Shown one piece after another: positions 32,746-41,314 of a stretch of DNA of 64,000 nucleotides. The first letter of the stretch is position 1. Every line of letters starts with the position of its first letter. The stretch covers positions 97,496-161,495 of the forward strand of contig FQWG01000014.1 in assembly GCA_900129595.1 (NCBI GenBank), written 5' to 3'. The DNA is from Flavobacterium frigidimaris (GTDB lineage: Bacteria; Bacteroidota; Bacteroidia; Flavobacteriales; Flavobacteriaceae). Made by a program: the position numbers and the translations under genes. The notes beneath the pieces were generated by a model. It made no database searches and had not been told where the DNA came from. It was given only the letters and a program-made list of their open reading frames with translations.

Positions 32746-32931
32746 TCGGGCTATCCGCTGCGCATGGCGGATTGCTACTATCGCTCATCCGGCATTCGTA
32801 TACGAGAGATCTGCGTCATAACTACTATATTGTAATTACCTCATCGACATTAAAAAAGACGCATTACTGTGCACCTCTACAGGAAACTTTTATCCCTTTG
32901 AACCTCTGAACCTTTGCCCCTTCTAAAAAAA

Positions 32932-34350
32932 CTATTTCACTTCAAAACCTTCCTTCACAATTTCTTTTTCGACTTTATCGATCAGTTTATTTGTTTTACC
33001 GCTAAGTCTTTCCTTTTTCCAATCGCCTTTGGCATAAATAAGCATCGTTACTATAGCTGTAATTACGGTCGAAATTGGAAAAGCCCACCAAATTCCAACT
33101 GCGCCAAGCGATGTATTATGCGATAATATATACGCTAAGGGAAATTGCAAAACCCATTGCGAAACCAAGGTCAGGATCATAGGAAGCGTTGTATTTCCTA
33201 CGGCTCTAAAAACACCCAATAAACACATCTGAAGTCCTAAAAATCCCCACGAAAGACACGTAATTCTCAGGAAAGTTGTTCCCCCTGCAATAACTGCGGG
33301 ATCATTGGGTACGAAAAAAGCGATTAGATAGGGTGCAAAAGCATATGCAATGATTCCAATTCCGGTTAATAATCCAAAACCTAAATAAGCCCCCAGTTTT
33401 GCTATTTTTCCGGCACGAAGCATATTTCCGGCACCAATATTCTGCCCTACCAATGTTGCAATTGCCATCGAAAGTCCCAAAGCTGGAATCATAATCAATT
33501 GAATCAGGTTAGAACCTGCTCCGTAAGAGGCTACAGTTGTAGTACCAAAATGCACAATCAGAAACGTAATTGCAGTCAGGCCAACTGCGCGCATCGATTG
33601 TTCTATCGAAGATGGAAAACCAATTTTAAATGCTTTTTTAATATGTTTAAAATCCGGTTTAAAATCTTTGAGCTGTAAATGAATTCCGTGTTTTCCTCTG
33701 AACAAAATGGCAAATCCTATGATAATTGCCAAGCTCTGTGTAGATAAAGTTGCCAAAGCCGCGCCCTTTACTCCCATTGCCGGAATAAAATGCCATCCAA
33801 AAATGAACAAGGGATCCAAAGCAAAATTTAGAATTACAGTTCCCAAGACAATATAAACTGGTAAAGTAACACGGCCAACGCCACGCATCACCGACTGAAA
33901 AATCATGAAACTAAAACTAAAAACCAGTCCAATGAAAGCTATTTGCATAAAACCCAATGCATTTGCATACACTTGCGGGGTGACTTTGAGCAGGTATAAA
34001 AAATAAGGACTCAGCCAATAGCCAATAAAAGATAGTACTACAGATACCGTAATTACCATCAATAAGGTTTGAGCGGCAACATGATTGACCATTTCCTGAA
34101 GGCCTGCCCCAAAATACTGCGCAATAAGTATCGATCCGGCAATTGCGAGTCCGGTTCCTAAAGCAATCGTAAGGAAAATCACGGGTGTGCTTACAGAAAC
34201 TGCAGCAACGGCATCTCCTCCCAAACGTCCTACCCAAAAAGCATCCACCAATTGGTAAGCGGCTTGTAATAAATTAGCAATCATAATAGGCACTGCTAAT
34301 TTTAATAAGGAAGAAAGTATCGGACCTTCTAATAATTCGGTTTTGTTCAT
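32932..34350 (-). CDS. MATE family efflux transporter
   Basis: A 472-residue inner-membrane antiporter with about twelve hydrophobic helices, exporting drugs or metabolites in exchange for sodium or protons. The N-terminal half has LLQAAYQLVDAFWVGRLGGD, the MatE motif around helix 1-2, and SVSTPVIFLTIALGTGLAIA. The second half repeats it with LVGQNIGAGNMLRAGKIAK. Length is normal. A MarR-type gene lies 159 bases upstream on the same strand and probably controls it. Confidence 0.92.
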   Translation of the reverse strand: MNKTELLEGPILSSLLKLAVPIMIANLLQAAYQLVDAFWVGRLGGDAVAAVSVSTPVIFLTIALGTGLAIAGSILIAQYFGAGLQEMVNHVAAQTLLMVITVSVVLSFIGYWLSPYFLYLLKVTPQVYANALGFMQIAFIGLVFSFSFMIFQSVMRGVGRVTLPVYIVLGTVILNFALDPLFIFGWHFIPAMGVKGAALATLSTQSLAIIIGFAILFRGKHGIHLQLKDFKPDFKHIKKAFKIGFPSSIEQSMRAVGLTAITFLIVHFGTTTVASYGAGSNLIQLIMIPALGLSMAIATLVGQNIGAGNMLRAGKIAKLGAYLGFGLLTGIGIIAYAFAPYLIAFFVPNDPAVIAGGTTFLRITCLSWGFLGLQMCLLGVFRAVGNTTLPMILTLVSQWVLQFPLAYILSHNTSLGAVGIWWAFPISTVITAIVTMLIYAKGDWKKERLSGKTNKLIDKVEKEIVKEGFEVK

Positions 34351-34509
34351 TTTGTATTTTTTGTTTTTTGTTTTATGCCACGAATTGCATTTTTAATTAT
34401 TGTTATCATGTTTAAAAATTCGAGCTGATTTGTACAATTCGTAGCGAACTTTTTTTAGAATCGAAAAATTCCCAAAAACCAGTCTGATCTTTACAATCAG
34501 TGGGCTATT

Positions 34510-34974
34510 TTAAAGCGTATCCAGTTTATCTGCATAACCTCTAATCGTTTCTAAGGCTTCTGCTCTCTCTTTGGCTGAAAAAACTGCCAGAACCTCATCT
34601 TCTGCTTTTTTCATCAAAAGCCGAATTTTTTTTGCCAGATCTATCCCTTCATCTGTAAGACTTACAATATTTTTCCGTTTGTCCTCTTTGTCTTTCTGAA
34701 CAGCGAGCAAAGCCTTTTTCTCCAACGCATTTATACTTCTTAAAATAGACGATTTATCACGCATTGTAATATCTGAGAGTTCCCTTTGTGAAAGATTCTT
34801 TCGCTGCAGAATCATAATCAACGGCAATTGCTCTAATTGTAAATTTATTCCGGCTTCATTCATCAAGGCATTTGTATGACGAAAAATAGTCCGTTTTATT
34901 CGGTGAATCTGAAAGAAAAAACTTTCTGAAATTCCATCTTTAAAAGCATCAAAATCTTTTTCTTCTTTTTCCAT
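34510..34974 (-). CDS. MarR family regulator of the MATE pump
   Basis: A 154-residue winged-helix repressor. QRKNLSQRELSDITMRDKSS and ILRSINALEKKALLAVQKDK form the helix-turn-helix, and KEDKRKNIVSLTDEGIDLA the wing. The MATE gene lies 159 bases downstream on the same strand. Its promoter overlaps GTGATATGTCAA (34996-35007), very like the palindrome before another marR at 54559, so it may be autoregulated at that site. Confidence 0.87.
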   Translation of the reverse strand: MEKEEKDFDAFKDGISESFFFQIHRIKRTIFRHTNALMNEAGINLQLEQLPLIMILQRKNLSQRELSDITMRDKSSILRSINALEKKALLAVQKDKEDKRKNIVSLTDEGIDLAKKIRLLMKKAEDEVLAVFSAKERAEALETIRGYADKLDTL

Positions 34975-34978
34975 AAAA

Positions 34979-35007
34979 CAAAATTACAAAAAAGAGTGAT
35001 ATGTCAA
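34979..35007 (-). promoter_or_regulatory. Promoter with MarR-type operator
   Basis: On the minus strand TTGACATATCAC (35007-34996) holds a TTGACA -33-like box inside an imperfect palindrome. TAATTTTG (34986-34979) follows as the -7 box, 4 bases before the ATG at 34974. Binding to the palindrome would block the -33 region. Confidence 0.6.
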
Positions 35008-35145
35008 CTAATTTTAACAAAACACATAATTAACTGACTATCAAACTTATCTAAAAAATAATAAGCAATAAAAACAAAAATGAATGATTTTTTTTGTTAA
35101 CTTTAAGTGTTAAAATTATATCAATAAAATTTAAAAATAAATCCG

Positions 35146-36063
35146 ATGAAAAAATTATTTTATTTTTTGATACTTTCCTCTTTTTGCCTCCCAATTCAAG
35201 CTCAGATTACCGCCGAAATCCCAGTACAACATTCCTTACCTTCTTTGCAAGAAACCAGTTCAGAAGATTTTCAGGATTATGATGTAAACGAATTACCCTG
35301 GCATGCAAGACGATTTAAAGTAACTGCCGGAGCTTTTTTTCCTGTAAATAATACTCAAATTCAGGTGGGTACCAACAACGGAAAACATGGTACGGAAATA
35401 GATTTGGAAGATGATTTGGGATTTTCAAAATCCAGCTCGTCATTTATGGGAACATTTGACTGGCGCATTTCCAGAAGGTCAAGATTAGGTTTTGAATATT
35501 TTGCTTTAGACAGAAGTTCTTCTAAGACTCTACAAAAAGAAATTGATTTTGGTGAACATACTTACGAAATAAACACAAGGGTTAGTGCCTTTTTTGATGT
35601 TCAGATTGCCCGAATTGCATATGGTTATGCCTTTTTATCCAAACCAAAATACGAAGCCGGTCTGCTAATTGGGGCACATGTTTTATTTGCTGATTTAGGT
35701 ATGCGCGTTGAGGCCAATCAGGCGATTGCAGAATACAGGGATAGTTTTAATTTTACAGCGCCCCTACCTGATGTGGGGATTTGGGGAGAATTTGTTTTGA
35801 CAAAACGATTTGGCCTATATGTTAATGCCAATTATCTTGCCCTAAAAATTGATAATATTGATGGCCGTATAATAAGTTACAATCTGGCTCTTTCTTATAA
35901 TGTATACCAAAATTTAAGTCTTACGGCCGGATATACCGGATTAAACTTTAAAGTAGATACTGAGAGAGACAGGTTAAATGGATATTTAAAATGGGGTTAT
36001 AACGGACCAACTATTAGTGCTGCTTATACTTTTGGCAATCATGTTAAACTTTATAAACATTAG
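35146..36063 (+). CDS. Outer membrane beta-barrel protein
   Basis: A 305-residue exported protein with signal peptide MKKLFYFLILSSFCLPIQAQ. It has repeated alternating strands with aromatic ends (RRSRLGFEYFALDRSS, LAYNVYQNLSLT-type segments) and a short C-terminal strand, consistent with a small porin-like barrel of about 10-12 strands. I do not recognise a specific family. It stands alone, and a bidirectional terminator separates it from the PUL. Confidence 0.72.
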   Translation: MKKLFYFLILSSFCLPIQAQITAEIPVQHSLPSLQETSSEDFQDYDVNELPWHARRFKVTAGAFFPVNNTQIQVGTNNGKHGTEIDLEDDLGFSKSSSSFMGTFDWRISRRSRLGFEYFALDRSSSKTLQKEIDFGEHTYEINTRVSAFFDVQIARIAYGYAFLSKPKYEAGLLIGAHVLFADLGMRVEANQAIAEYRDSFNFTAPLPDVGIWGEFVLTKRFGLYVNANYLALKIDNIDGRIISYNLALSYNVYQNLSLTAGYTGLNFKVDTERDRLNGYLKWGYNGPTISAAYTFGNHVKLYKH

Positions 36064-36142
36064 TTTTTTTTAAAGGCACTTAGCTTCTAAGGTACTGCGG
36101 TTTTACCTGAAACTTCAAACTTGAAACTTCAAAAAATAACAA

Positions 36143-36169
36143 ACCCGATAACTCTTACAGCTATCGGGT
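36143..36169. terminator. Bidirectional terminator
   Basis: ACCCGATA (36143-36150) with TATCGGGT (36162-36169) and an 11-base loop, between convergent genes ending at 36063 and 36209. Confidence 0.65.
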
Positions 36170-36208
36170 ACATTGCACCAACTTAAACTTAACTCAAAAT
36201 AATTCAAA

Positions 36209-38233
36209 CTAACTTATTTTTTCAATTGGAGTGAATTTTATAGCTGTTCCTCCTCCGGCTGCCAATTTAAGATCTAATATTGTTTTGTTATTCACTTTTT
36301 GTTTTGAAATTGTAACAGGATATGGATTTGTTTTATAATTCGCTCCTGCTCCATCAGCATATATTTCGGCTTCATAGTCTTTTCCGCTATCTAAAAACGA
36401 CAATGTTACTTTTAGGTTTCGGGCGTAGCTATTTGTTATAGAGCCTAAATACCAGTTTTTCTCGTCCCAGTCTTTACGGACAATTGTTGTATACTCTCCT
36501 ATTCTGGAATCTAAAACTTTAGTATCTGACCACGTACACGGAACGTCTTTTATGAACTGAAACTCCGGTTTTCCTTCGTAATTCTCCGGTAAATCTGAGG
36601 CCATTTGCAACGGACTAAAAATAATAACATACAATGCGAGTTGATTGGCCAAAGTCGTTTGTACTCTTGCTCCGGAAGGTGTTTTATAATCAAAATTGAA
36701 GTTCCCCGGCGTGTAATCAAACGGACCTGAAAGCATTCTTGTAAAGGGTAAAGTAGTCAGATGTTCCGGTGTATTTCCTCCGTCAACAGACCAGGCGTTG
36801 TACTCCTGTCCTCTTCCACCTTCTTGTGTCATAAAGTTAGGATAAGTACGCTGTAATCCTGTTCCTTTTATAGGTTCATGATTGTCGATCATGATATGAT
36901 ATTTGGCTGCAGTTTCCATCACTTTTCTGTAATGACGTGCTCCGTACTGGCTATCATGCCATTCTTTTTTATCCAGATATTTATTTACATAACCGGTTTT
37001 TACCGTATTTACACCCATTTTTTGATACAATTTAAAAGCATCTTCCAATTGGCTTTCATAATGTTTAGTAGCACCTGCAGTTTCGTGATGTCCAATCAAA
37101 CGCACATTTTTGATAGCGGCGTATTTTGTGATTTCTTCCAGATTAAAATCAGGATATGCTTTTACAAAACTAAATGAAGATCCATCAGCCGTCCAGTCGC
37201 CATCCCAGCCTTCGTTCCATCCTTCTACTAGAACTCCGTCTAAATTATTCTTCGCAGCAAAATCAATATATTCTTTTGTATTCTTGGTTGTAGCACCATG
37301 TTTTGGTCCTTGTCCCCAAGTATATTTTTCTAAGTGCATTCCCCACCAGATACCAATGTACTTCGAAGGAGTAATCCACGAGAGATCTTCAATTTTCGAA
37401 GGCTCGTTGAGATTAAGCATAATTGTCGAAGTTGCTACTTCTGCGGGAGTAGTGCCTACCACAATAGTTCTCCATGGGGTTTTAAAAGGCGTTTCTGCAT
37501 ATACTTTTACGCCATTAGCCCAAGGTACTAATTCGCTTTTGTATTGTTTATCATTTGTTTTAAGTAACGTCATTGAGGCAAAATCGGTTAGGTTGGCTTC
37601 ATGTATAGCCACAAATAATTTTTCTTTGGTTTCTAAAGTAGCCGGTGTATTGATCGTATCGGTTTTACTAACCGATGTTTTGCGATAAGTACTCTCGTAA
37701 TAGCTGTTTTCACGATGTACCGGAATCCACCAAACATCATTATCTGATTTAAAGGTAAATTGTGTGATTTCATTCGCTATTTCTACTTTCTCTAAATGTG
37801 GCTGTTTTGGAAACTCGTATCTGAATCCAACACCATCATCGAAAACCCTGAAAATAATAGTGACCAAACGCTCGTATCCTTTTGACTCTTTCAAATGAAC
37901 AATTAATTCGTTGTGGTGATCTCTAACTTTTTTGAATTCTCCCCAAGGTTGTTCCCAGGTTTCATCTGCTGCCTTTTCTTCGGTGGAAACCACTTCAAAA
38001 CCATCCGTCATTTTTTGGATTCCTTTAAATTCAAATCCCAATAAAGAAGGTTCTATAACTGATTTTCCGTTGGCTGTAAAACTATATTGAGGCTGACCCG
38101 AAGCGGTTAATTCAAAAACCAATTCAGTGTTTTTTCCCGGAGAACTTATTTTGTATGTTTTTTTAGTACTGCAGGCAAATAGTAATATTGACGCTAAAGC
38201 AATTATACAGTATCTATATTTTATGTTTTTCAT
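36209..38233 (-). CDS. GH97 family alpha-glycosidase lipoprotein (SusB-like)
   Basis: A 674-residue exported enzyme; signal and lipobox IALASILLFAC (Cys about 21). Domains follow the GH97 order: N-terminal beta-sandwich to about residue 280, catalytic barrel (IGIWWGMHLEKYTWGQGPKH onward), and a C-terminal beta domain. MGVNTVKTGYVNKYLD has Gly where retaining members have the nucleophile Asp. DNHEPIKGTG and MTQEGGRGQEYNAW supply the glutamates of SusB-type inverting members. So I infer an inverting alpha-glucosidase-like activity. It is last in the leftward PUL operon, 26 bases after the GH71/99-like gene. Confidence 0.92.
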   Translation of the reverse strand: MKNIKYRYCIIALASILLFACSTKKTYKISSPGKNTELVFELTASGQPQYSFTANGKSVIEPSLLGFEFKGIQKMTDGFEVVSTEEKAADETWEQPWGEFKKVRDHHNELIVHLKESKGYERLVTIIFRVFDDGVGFRYEFPKQPHLEKVEIANEITQFTFKSDNDVWWIPVHRENSYYESTYRKTSVSKTDTINTPATLETKEKLFVAIHEANLTDFASMTLLKTNDKQYKSELVPWANGVKVYAETPFKTPWRTIVVGTTPAEVATSTIMLNLNEPSKIEDLSWITPSKYIGIWWGMHLEKYTWGQGPKHGATTKNTKEYIDFAAKNNLDGVLVEGWNEGWDGDWTADGSSFSFVKAYPDFNLEEITKYAAIKNVRLIGHHETAGATKHYESQLEDAFKLYQKMGVNTVKTGYVNKYLDKKEWHDSQYGARHYRKVMETAAKYHIMIDNHEPIKGTGLQRTYPNFMTQEGGRGQEYNAWSVDGGNTPEHLTTLPFTRMLSGPFDYTPGNFNFDYKTPSGARVQTTLANQLALYVIIFSPLQMASDLPENYEGKPEFQFIKDVPCTWSDTKVLDSRIGEYTTIVRKDWDEKNWYLGSITNSYARNLKVTLSFLDSGKDYEAEIYADGAGANYKTNPYPVTISKQKVNNKTILDLKLAAGGGTAIKFTPIEKIS

Positions 38234-38259
38234 TATTTAATTGTATTAATTACAACTCT

Positions 38260-39504
38260 TTATTTAATTTCGTTTAGTAACTGTTTTGCTTTTGCGGGCT
38301 GCATGGAAACAAAATAATTAAAAGCCTGGTCTATTTTTTTCTGGGCATCGGCATTGCCTTTCTTTTCTATTCTCATATTGTACATTTTACTGATATCAGG
38401 AAAAACACTCTCGGTATTTTTTACACCCGCAAATGCTTTTACCTTTTCGATATAAGTGTAACCAAATTCTACTGTTGGCTCGAACATCGTTCCTTCTCCA
38501 AAGTCATTCCAGGTGATCAATTGCAGGTAATTGACCTTGGCATTCTTGGCCATGGCAAGTGTTTCATCAAGAGTAGCTCCGTTGTTGTGTTCTATCGTCC
38601 ATCCAATAGCAGCTCCGCCACCTCCTTCTGCATAAAAATCTTTAAAACCAGGATAAGCACTCCCCATTGCAACGCTCAGTTTTGGCATTGTATTGGTATA
38701 AAAATTCGTGAGATAGGTATTGTTTTTATACACCCATGCATATTCTCCTGAGGCATTGTCTCCCGCATCTGCAGATTCGCCCCAAAGGGTCAGGAAAGTA
38801 GGTTTTGCGGTTAACGTATTAAAAACATTTGTCCATTCCGCAGGTGTCTGCAATACAATTGGTCCGAAATTCAGCAACAATGGTTTTCCATTTATTTTGA
38901 TGTAATTTTTATCTCCAAAATAATTAGTTTGCAAATAGGCTAAGTCCGTTTTTGCTGCACCGGTAACTGATATTGCTTTTCCTGCATTTACTACATTTGG
39001 TAAAAATCGATCTTCATAAACAATGGCATATTCTAATCCAACTTTGTTTAACATGGCAATAAGCTGTTCTGTATTTTCTTTTACCATTCGGTAATCATTT
39101 ACATCAAACGTGCCGTACCAATCTATCAAAACACCATCGATACCAGAATACTTCATCAATAATAAATGATTTTCAATCACATTTTTATCGCCTGAATGAT
39201 AAGGGCCAATTAGCGGATAATAGTACGAGGCAATCTCTCTGCGATTGTTTGCACCAATGTTGTTTGGATTTTTGTTGGCCATTGTCCAGTGATATCCCCA
39301 TTTTTTATCGGCACTACTTTCATTGGTTTCAAACCAAGGCATATAATGAACATAAATTTTGGTGCTATTTGTTTTTTCAATCGCAACAGGTTCAAATGTT
39401 TCCGGTTCTGTAGGTTTATCAGAATTTTTATCATCGCTGCTGCAACCTGCGGCCACTAAAATATTCATGATCCCAAAAAACAATAATGTGATAGTTTTTT
39501 TCAT
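38260..39504 (-). CDS. Glycoside hydrolase family 71/99-like lipoprotein
   Basis: A 414-residue surface or periplasmic lipoprotein (lipobox LVAAGC, Cys 21). The barrel start reads KIYVHYMPWFETNESSADKK, followed by LLMKYSGIDGVLIDWYGTFD and ITWNDFGEGTMFEPTVEFGY. These are features of the GH71/99-like family of Bacteroidota PULs, whose relatives include endo-alpha-mannosidases and alpha-1,3-glucanases. With the neighbouring GH97 I infer an alpha-linked glucan or mannose-containing glycan. A hairpin (39727-39767) separates it from susD, so it may be expressed more weakly than susCD. Confidence 0.85.
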   Translation of the reverse strand: MKKTITLLFFGIMNILVAAGCSSDDKNSDKPTEPETFEPVAIEKTNSTKIYVHYMPWFETNESSADKKWGYHWTMANKNPNNIGANNRREIASYYYPLIGPYHSGDKNVIENHLLLMKYSGIDGVLIDWYGTFDVNDYRMVKENTEQLIAMLNKVGLEYAIVYEDRFLPNVVNAGKAISVTGAAKTDLAYLQTNYFGDKNYIKINGKPLLLNFGPIVLQTPAEWTNVFNTLTAKPTFLTLWGESADAGDNASGEYAWVYKNNTYLTNFYTNTMPKLSVAMGSAYPGFKDFYAEGGGGAAIGWTIEHNNGATLDETLAMAKNAKVNYLQLITWNDFGEGTMFEPTVEFGYTYIEKVKAFAGVKNTESVFPDISKMYNMRIEKKGNADAQKKIDQAFNYFVSMQPAKAKQLLNEIK

Positions 39505-39559
39505 ATTAATGTATTATTTGTTTTTATTTTTTTGCCACTGCTTAAAAAGATTTTTATAG

Positions 39560-39690
39560 ATTCTTAAATCATTTTAATCTGTTAATCTGTGCTCAAAATT
39601 ATTTCACGCAGATTTAAATTGATTTAATCCGATTTTACAGATAAAAATAATCTGCCTAATCTGCCAAAATCTGCGTGAAACAAAATCTTT
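39560..39690. repeat. CACGCAGATT-type inverted repeats
   Basis: TTTCACGCAGATT (39601-39613) and AATCTGCGTGAAA (about 39668-39680) are inverted copies, part of a family of ATCTGCG-type strings seen in several gene-free regions (near 55600 also). Nothing coding is seen in 39505-39726. Confidence 0.55.
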
Positions 39691-39726
39691 TTAATTTTTT
39701 AATCCCGACAGAAAAAAAATATAAAT

Positions 39727-39767
39727 ATGTCAGCCTTCCACGACTAACCAACATGGAAGACTGACAT
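39727..39767 (-). terminator. Hairpin after susD
   Basis: ATGTCAGCCTTCCA (39727-39740) and TGGAAGACTGACAT (39754-39767), one mismatch in 14. It lies 8 bases beyond the SusD stop codon and could terminate most susCD transcripts or protect their 3' end. Confidence 0.65.
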
Positions 39768-39775
39768 TCACAAAC

Positions 39776-41290
39776 CTAATTGGCAGGATATCCGGGATTC
39801 TGTACCAGGTTTTTATTGGTAGTTAAAACGGTGCTTGGAATTGGGAAAATAGCTCTGTATTTTTCAGTTGCTCCTTTTTCCCACCATGGTTTGAAGAATG
39901 TTCCAAAACGGATGTTATCTGTTCTTCTTCTTCCTTCAAAAGTAAATTCCTTAAGCAATTCTTTATCAATAAATTCAAGATCGATTACCGTTGGCATTTC
40001 TTCTCCGGCACGAGCTGTAATTTGCTGAATAAATGGTTTTGCCAAATCAGCAGATCCTAAACGTACATAACATTCAGCCTGCATCATCAGAATTTCGGCA
40101 TAACGAATCAAAACAAAATCATGATCACGTTCCCATTGTTCGCCGGCTTTCATCTCGTATTTTCCTAAACGGACTCCTTGATTTTCTTTCGCATCAGCAA
40201 CACTGTTTACTTCTTCTGTATAAGTAAGAGGTTCTCCGCTATCCATCATAATTACCTGACCTGTTGCGATATTAATCTGATCTCCGGCTACCATACATTT
40301 TCTTCTTTTGTCTGTGGCAGCAAAAGCAGAGTAAACGCCCGGTTGCGCGCACATTCCGTTGGCACTCCACGGATAATCATTTGGCAGGGCAGAAATTGTT
40401 AATTTATGCAGGTAATGACAAGACATAGAATTCATATAATTACCAACTGTCCCTGCTTTTTGATCGTACGGAATTGCAAAAATAATTTCCGGTGATTTTT
40501 CGTTTTCTGTTGCAAAATTGGCAAAGAAATCAGGCGCTAAAGTATAACCTGTTACTTTCTGACACATGTTGATGCAATCCTGCCAACGTGCTGTACCAAT
40601 AAAAGCTTCTGAATTCAGATACAATCTTGCCAATAGCGAATAGGCTACGTTTTTTGTCATTTTAGAATACACCACATTTGAAGTTAAATGCGGAATAGCA
40701 TCCAGCAATTCTTTCTCTACGAAATCATATACTTGTTTTCTGGTGGAATTTGATGGCAAAGAGGTATCTTCAAAATTAACTACGATTGGTACATTACCAA
40801 ATGCATCGAGAAGATTGTAGTAATAATAGGCTCTCAGTGCTTTTAATTCTGCATAAATTGGCGCTTTCGCCGCATCTGCCAAAGACGATTTATCTACCTG
40901 ATAAATAATCGAATTAATCTTGGCAATTCCGGTGTAGTTGTAACGCCAGGCTGAGAGGATCAGACGATTATCTGCTTTCCAGGTGTGTTTTTGTGCATCC
41001 TGGTACTGACCTCCATCGTACCAGTTTGTTCCTCTGGTTGGAATGGTAGCTTCATCTGAAACTGTTTCATTCAAAAAGAATACATATTCACTGGTTGGAT
41101 AATTATTTGATATACCATCTGCAAATCCTCTTAACGAAGAATACGCTCCACCGACTAATGCATCAACCTCTTTTGGAGTATTTCCAAAATTTCCATCTTC
41201 TACTCTGTCATATAAATCTTCATTAAGATTGGTACATGATATCGTAAAAAGCACGCTCACTAATAATGCTGCTGTTATTTTGATTTTCAT
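39776..41290 (-). CDS. SusD/RagB family nutrient-binding outer-membrane lipoprotein
   Basis: A 504-residue surface lipoprotein; signal ends LFTISC with Cys 19, followed by the characteristic TNLNEDLYDRV. Internal TPR-like helices and the C-terminal SusD block are present: EILMMQAECYVRLGSADLAK, LLKEFTFEGRRRTDNIRFG and the final PIPSTVLTTNKNLVQNPGY. It binds the glycan and acts as a lid on SusC, whose gene lies 24 bases upstream. Length is normal. Confidence 0.95.
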   Translation of the reverse strand: MKIKITAALLVSVLFTISCTNLNEDLYDRVEDGNFGNTPKEVDALVGGAYSSLRGFADGISNNYPTSEYVFFLNETVSDEATIPTRGTNWYDGGQYQDAQKHTWKADNRLILSAWRYNYTGIAKINSIIYQVDKSSLADAAKAPIYAELKALRAYYYYNLLDAFGNVPIVVNFEDTSLPSNSTRKQVYDFVEKELLDAIPHLTSNVVYSKMTKNVAYSLLARLYLNSEAFIGTARWQDCINMCQKVTGYTLAPDFFANFATENEKSPEIIFAIPYDQKAGTVGNYMNSMSCHYLHKLTISALPNDYPWSANGMCAQPGVYSAFAATDKRRKCMVAGDQINIATGQVIMMDSGEPLTYTEEVNSVADAKENQGVRLGKYEMKAGEQWERDHDFVLIRYAEILMMQAECYVRLGSADLAKPFIQQITARAGEEMPTVIDLEFIDKELLKEFTFEGRRRTDNIRFGTFFKPWWEKGATEKYRAIFPIPSTVLTTNKNLVQNPGYPAN

Positions 41291-41314
41291 TTTTTATATT
41301 TTTGAGTTATTCGC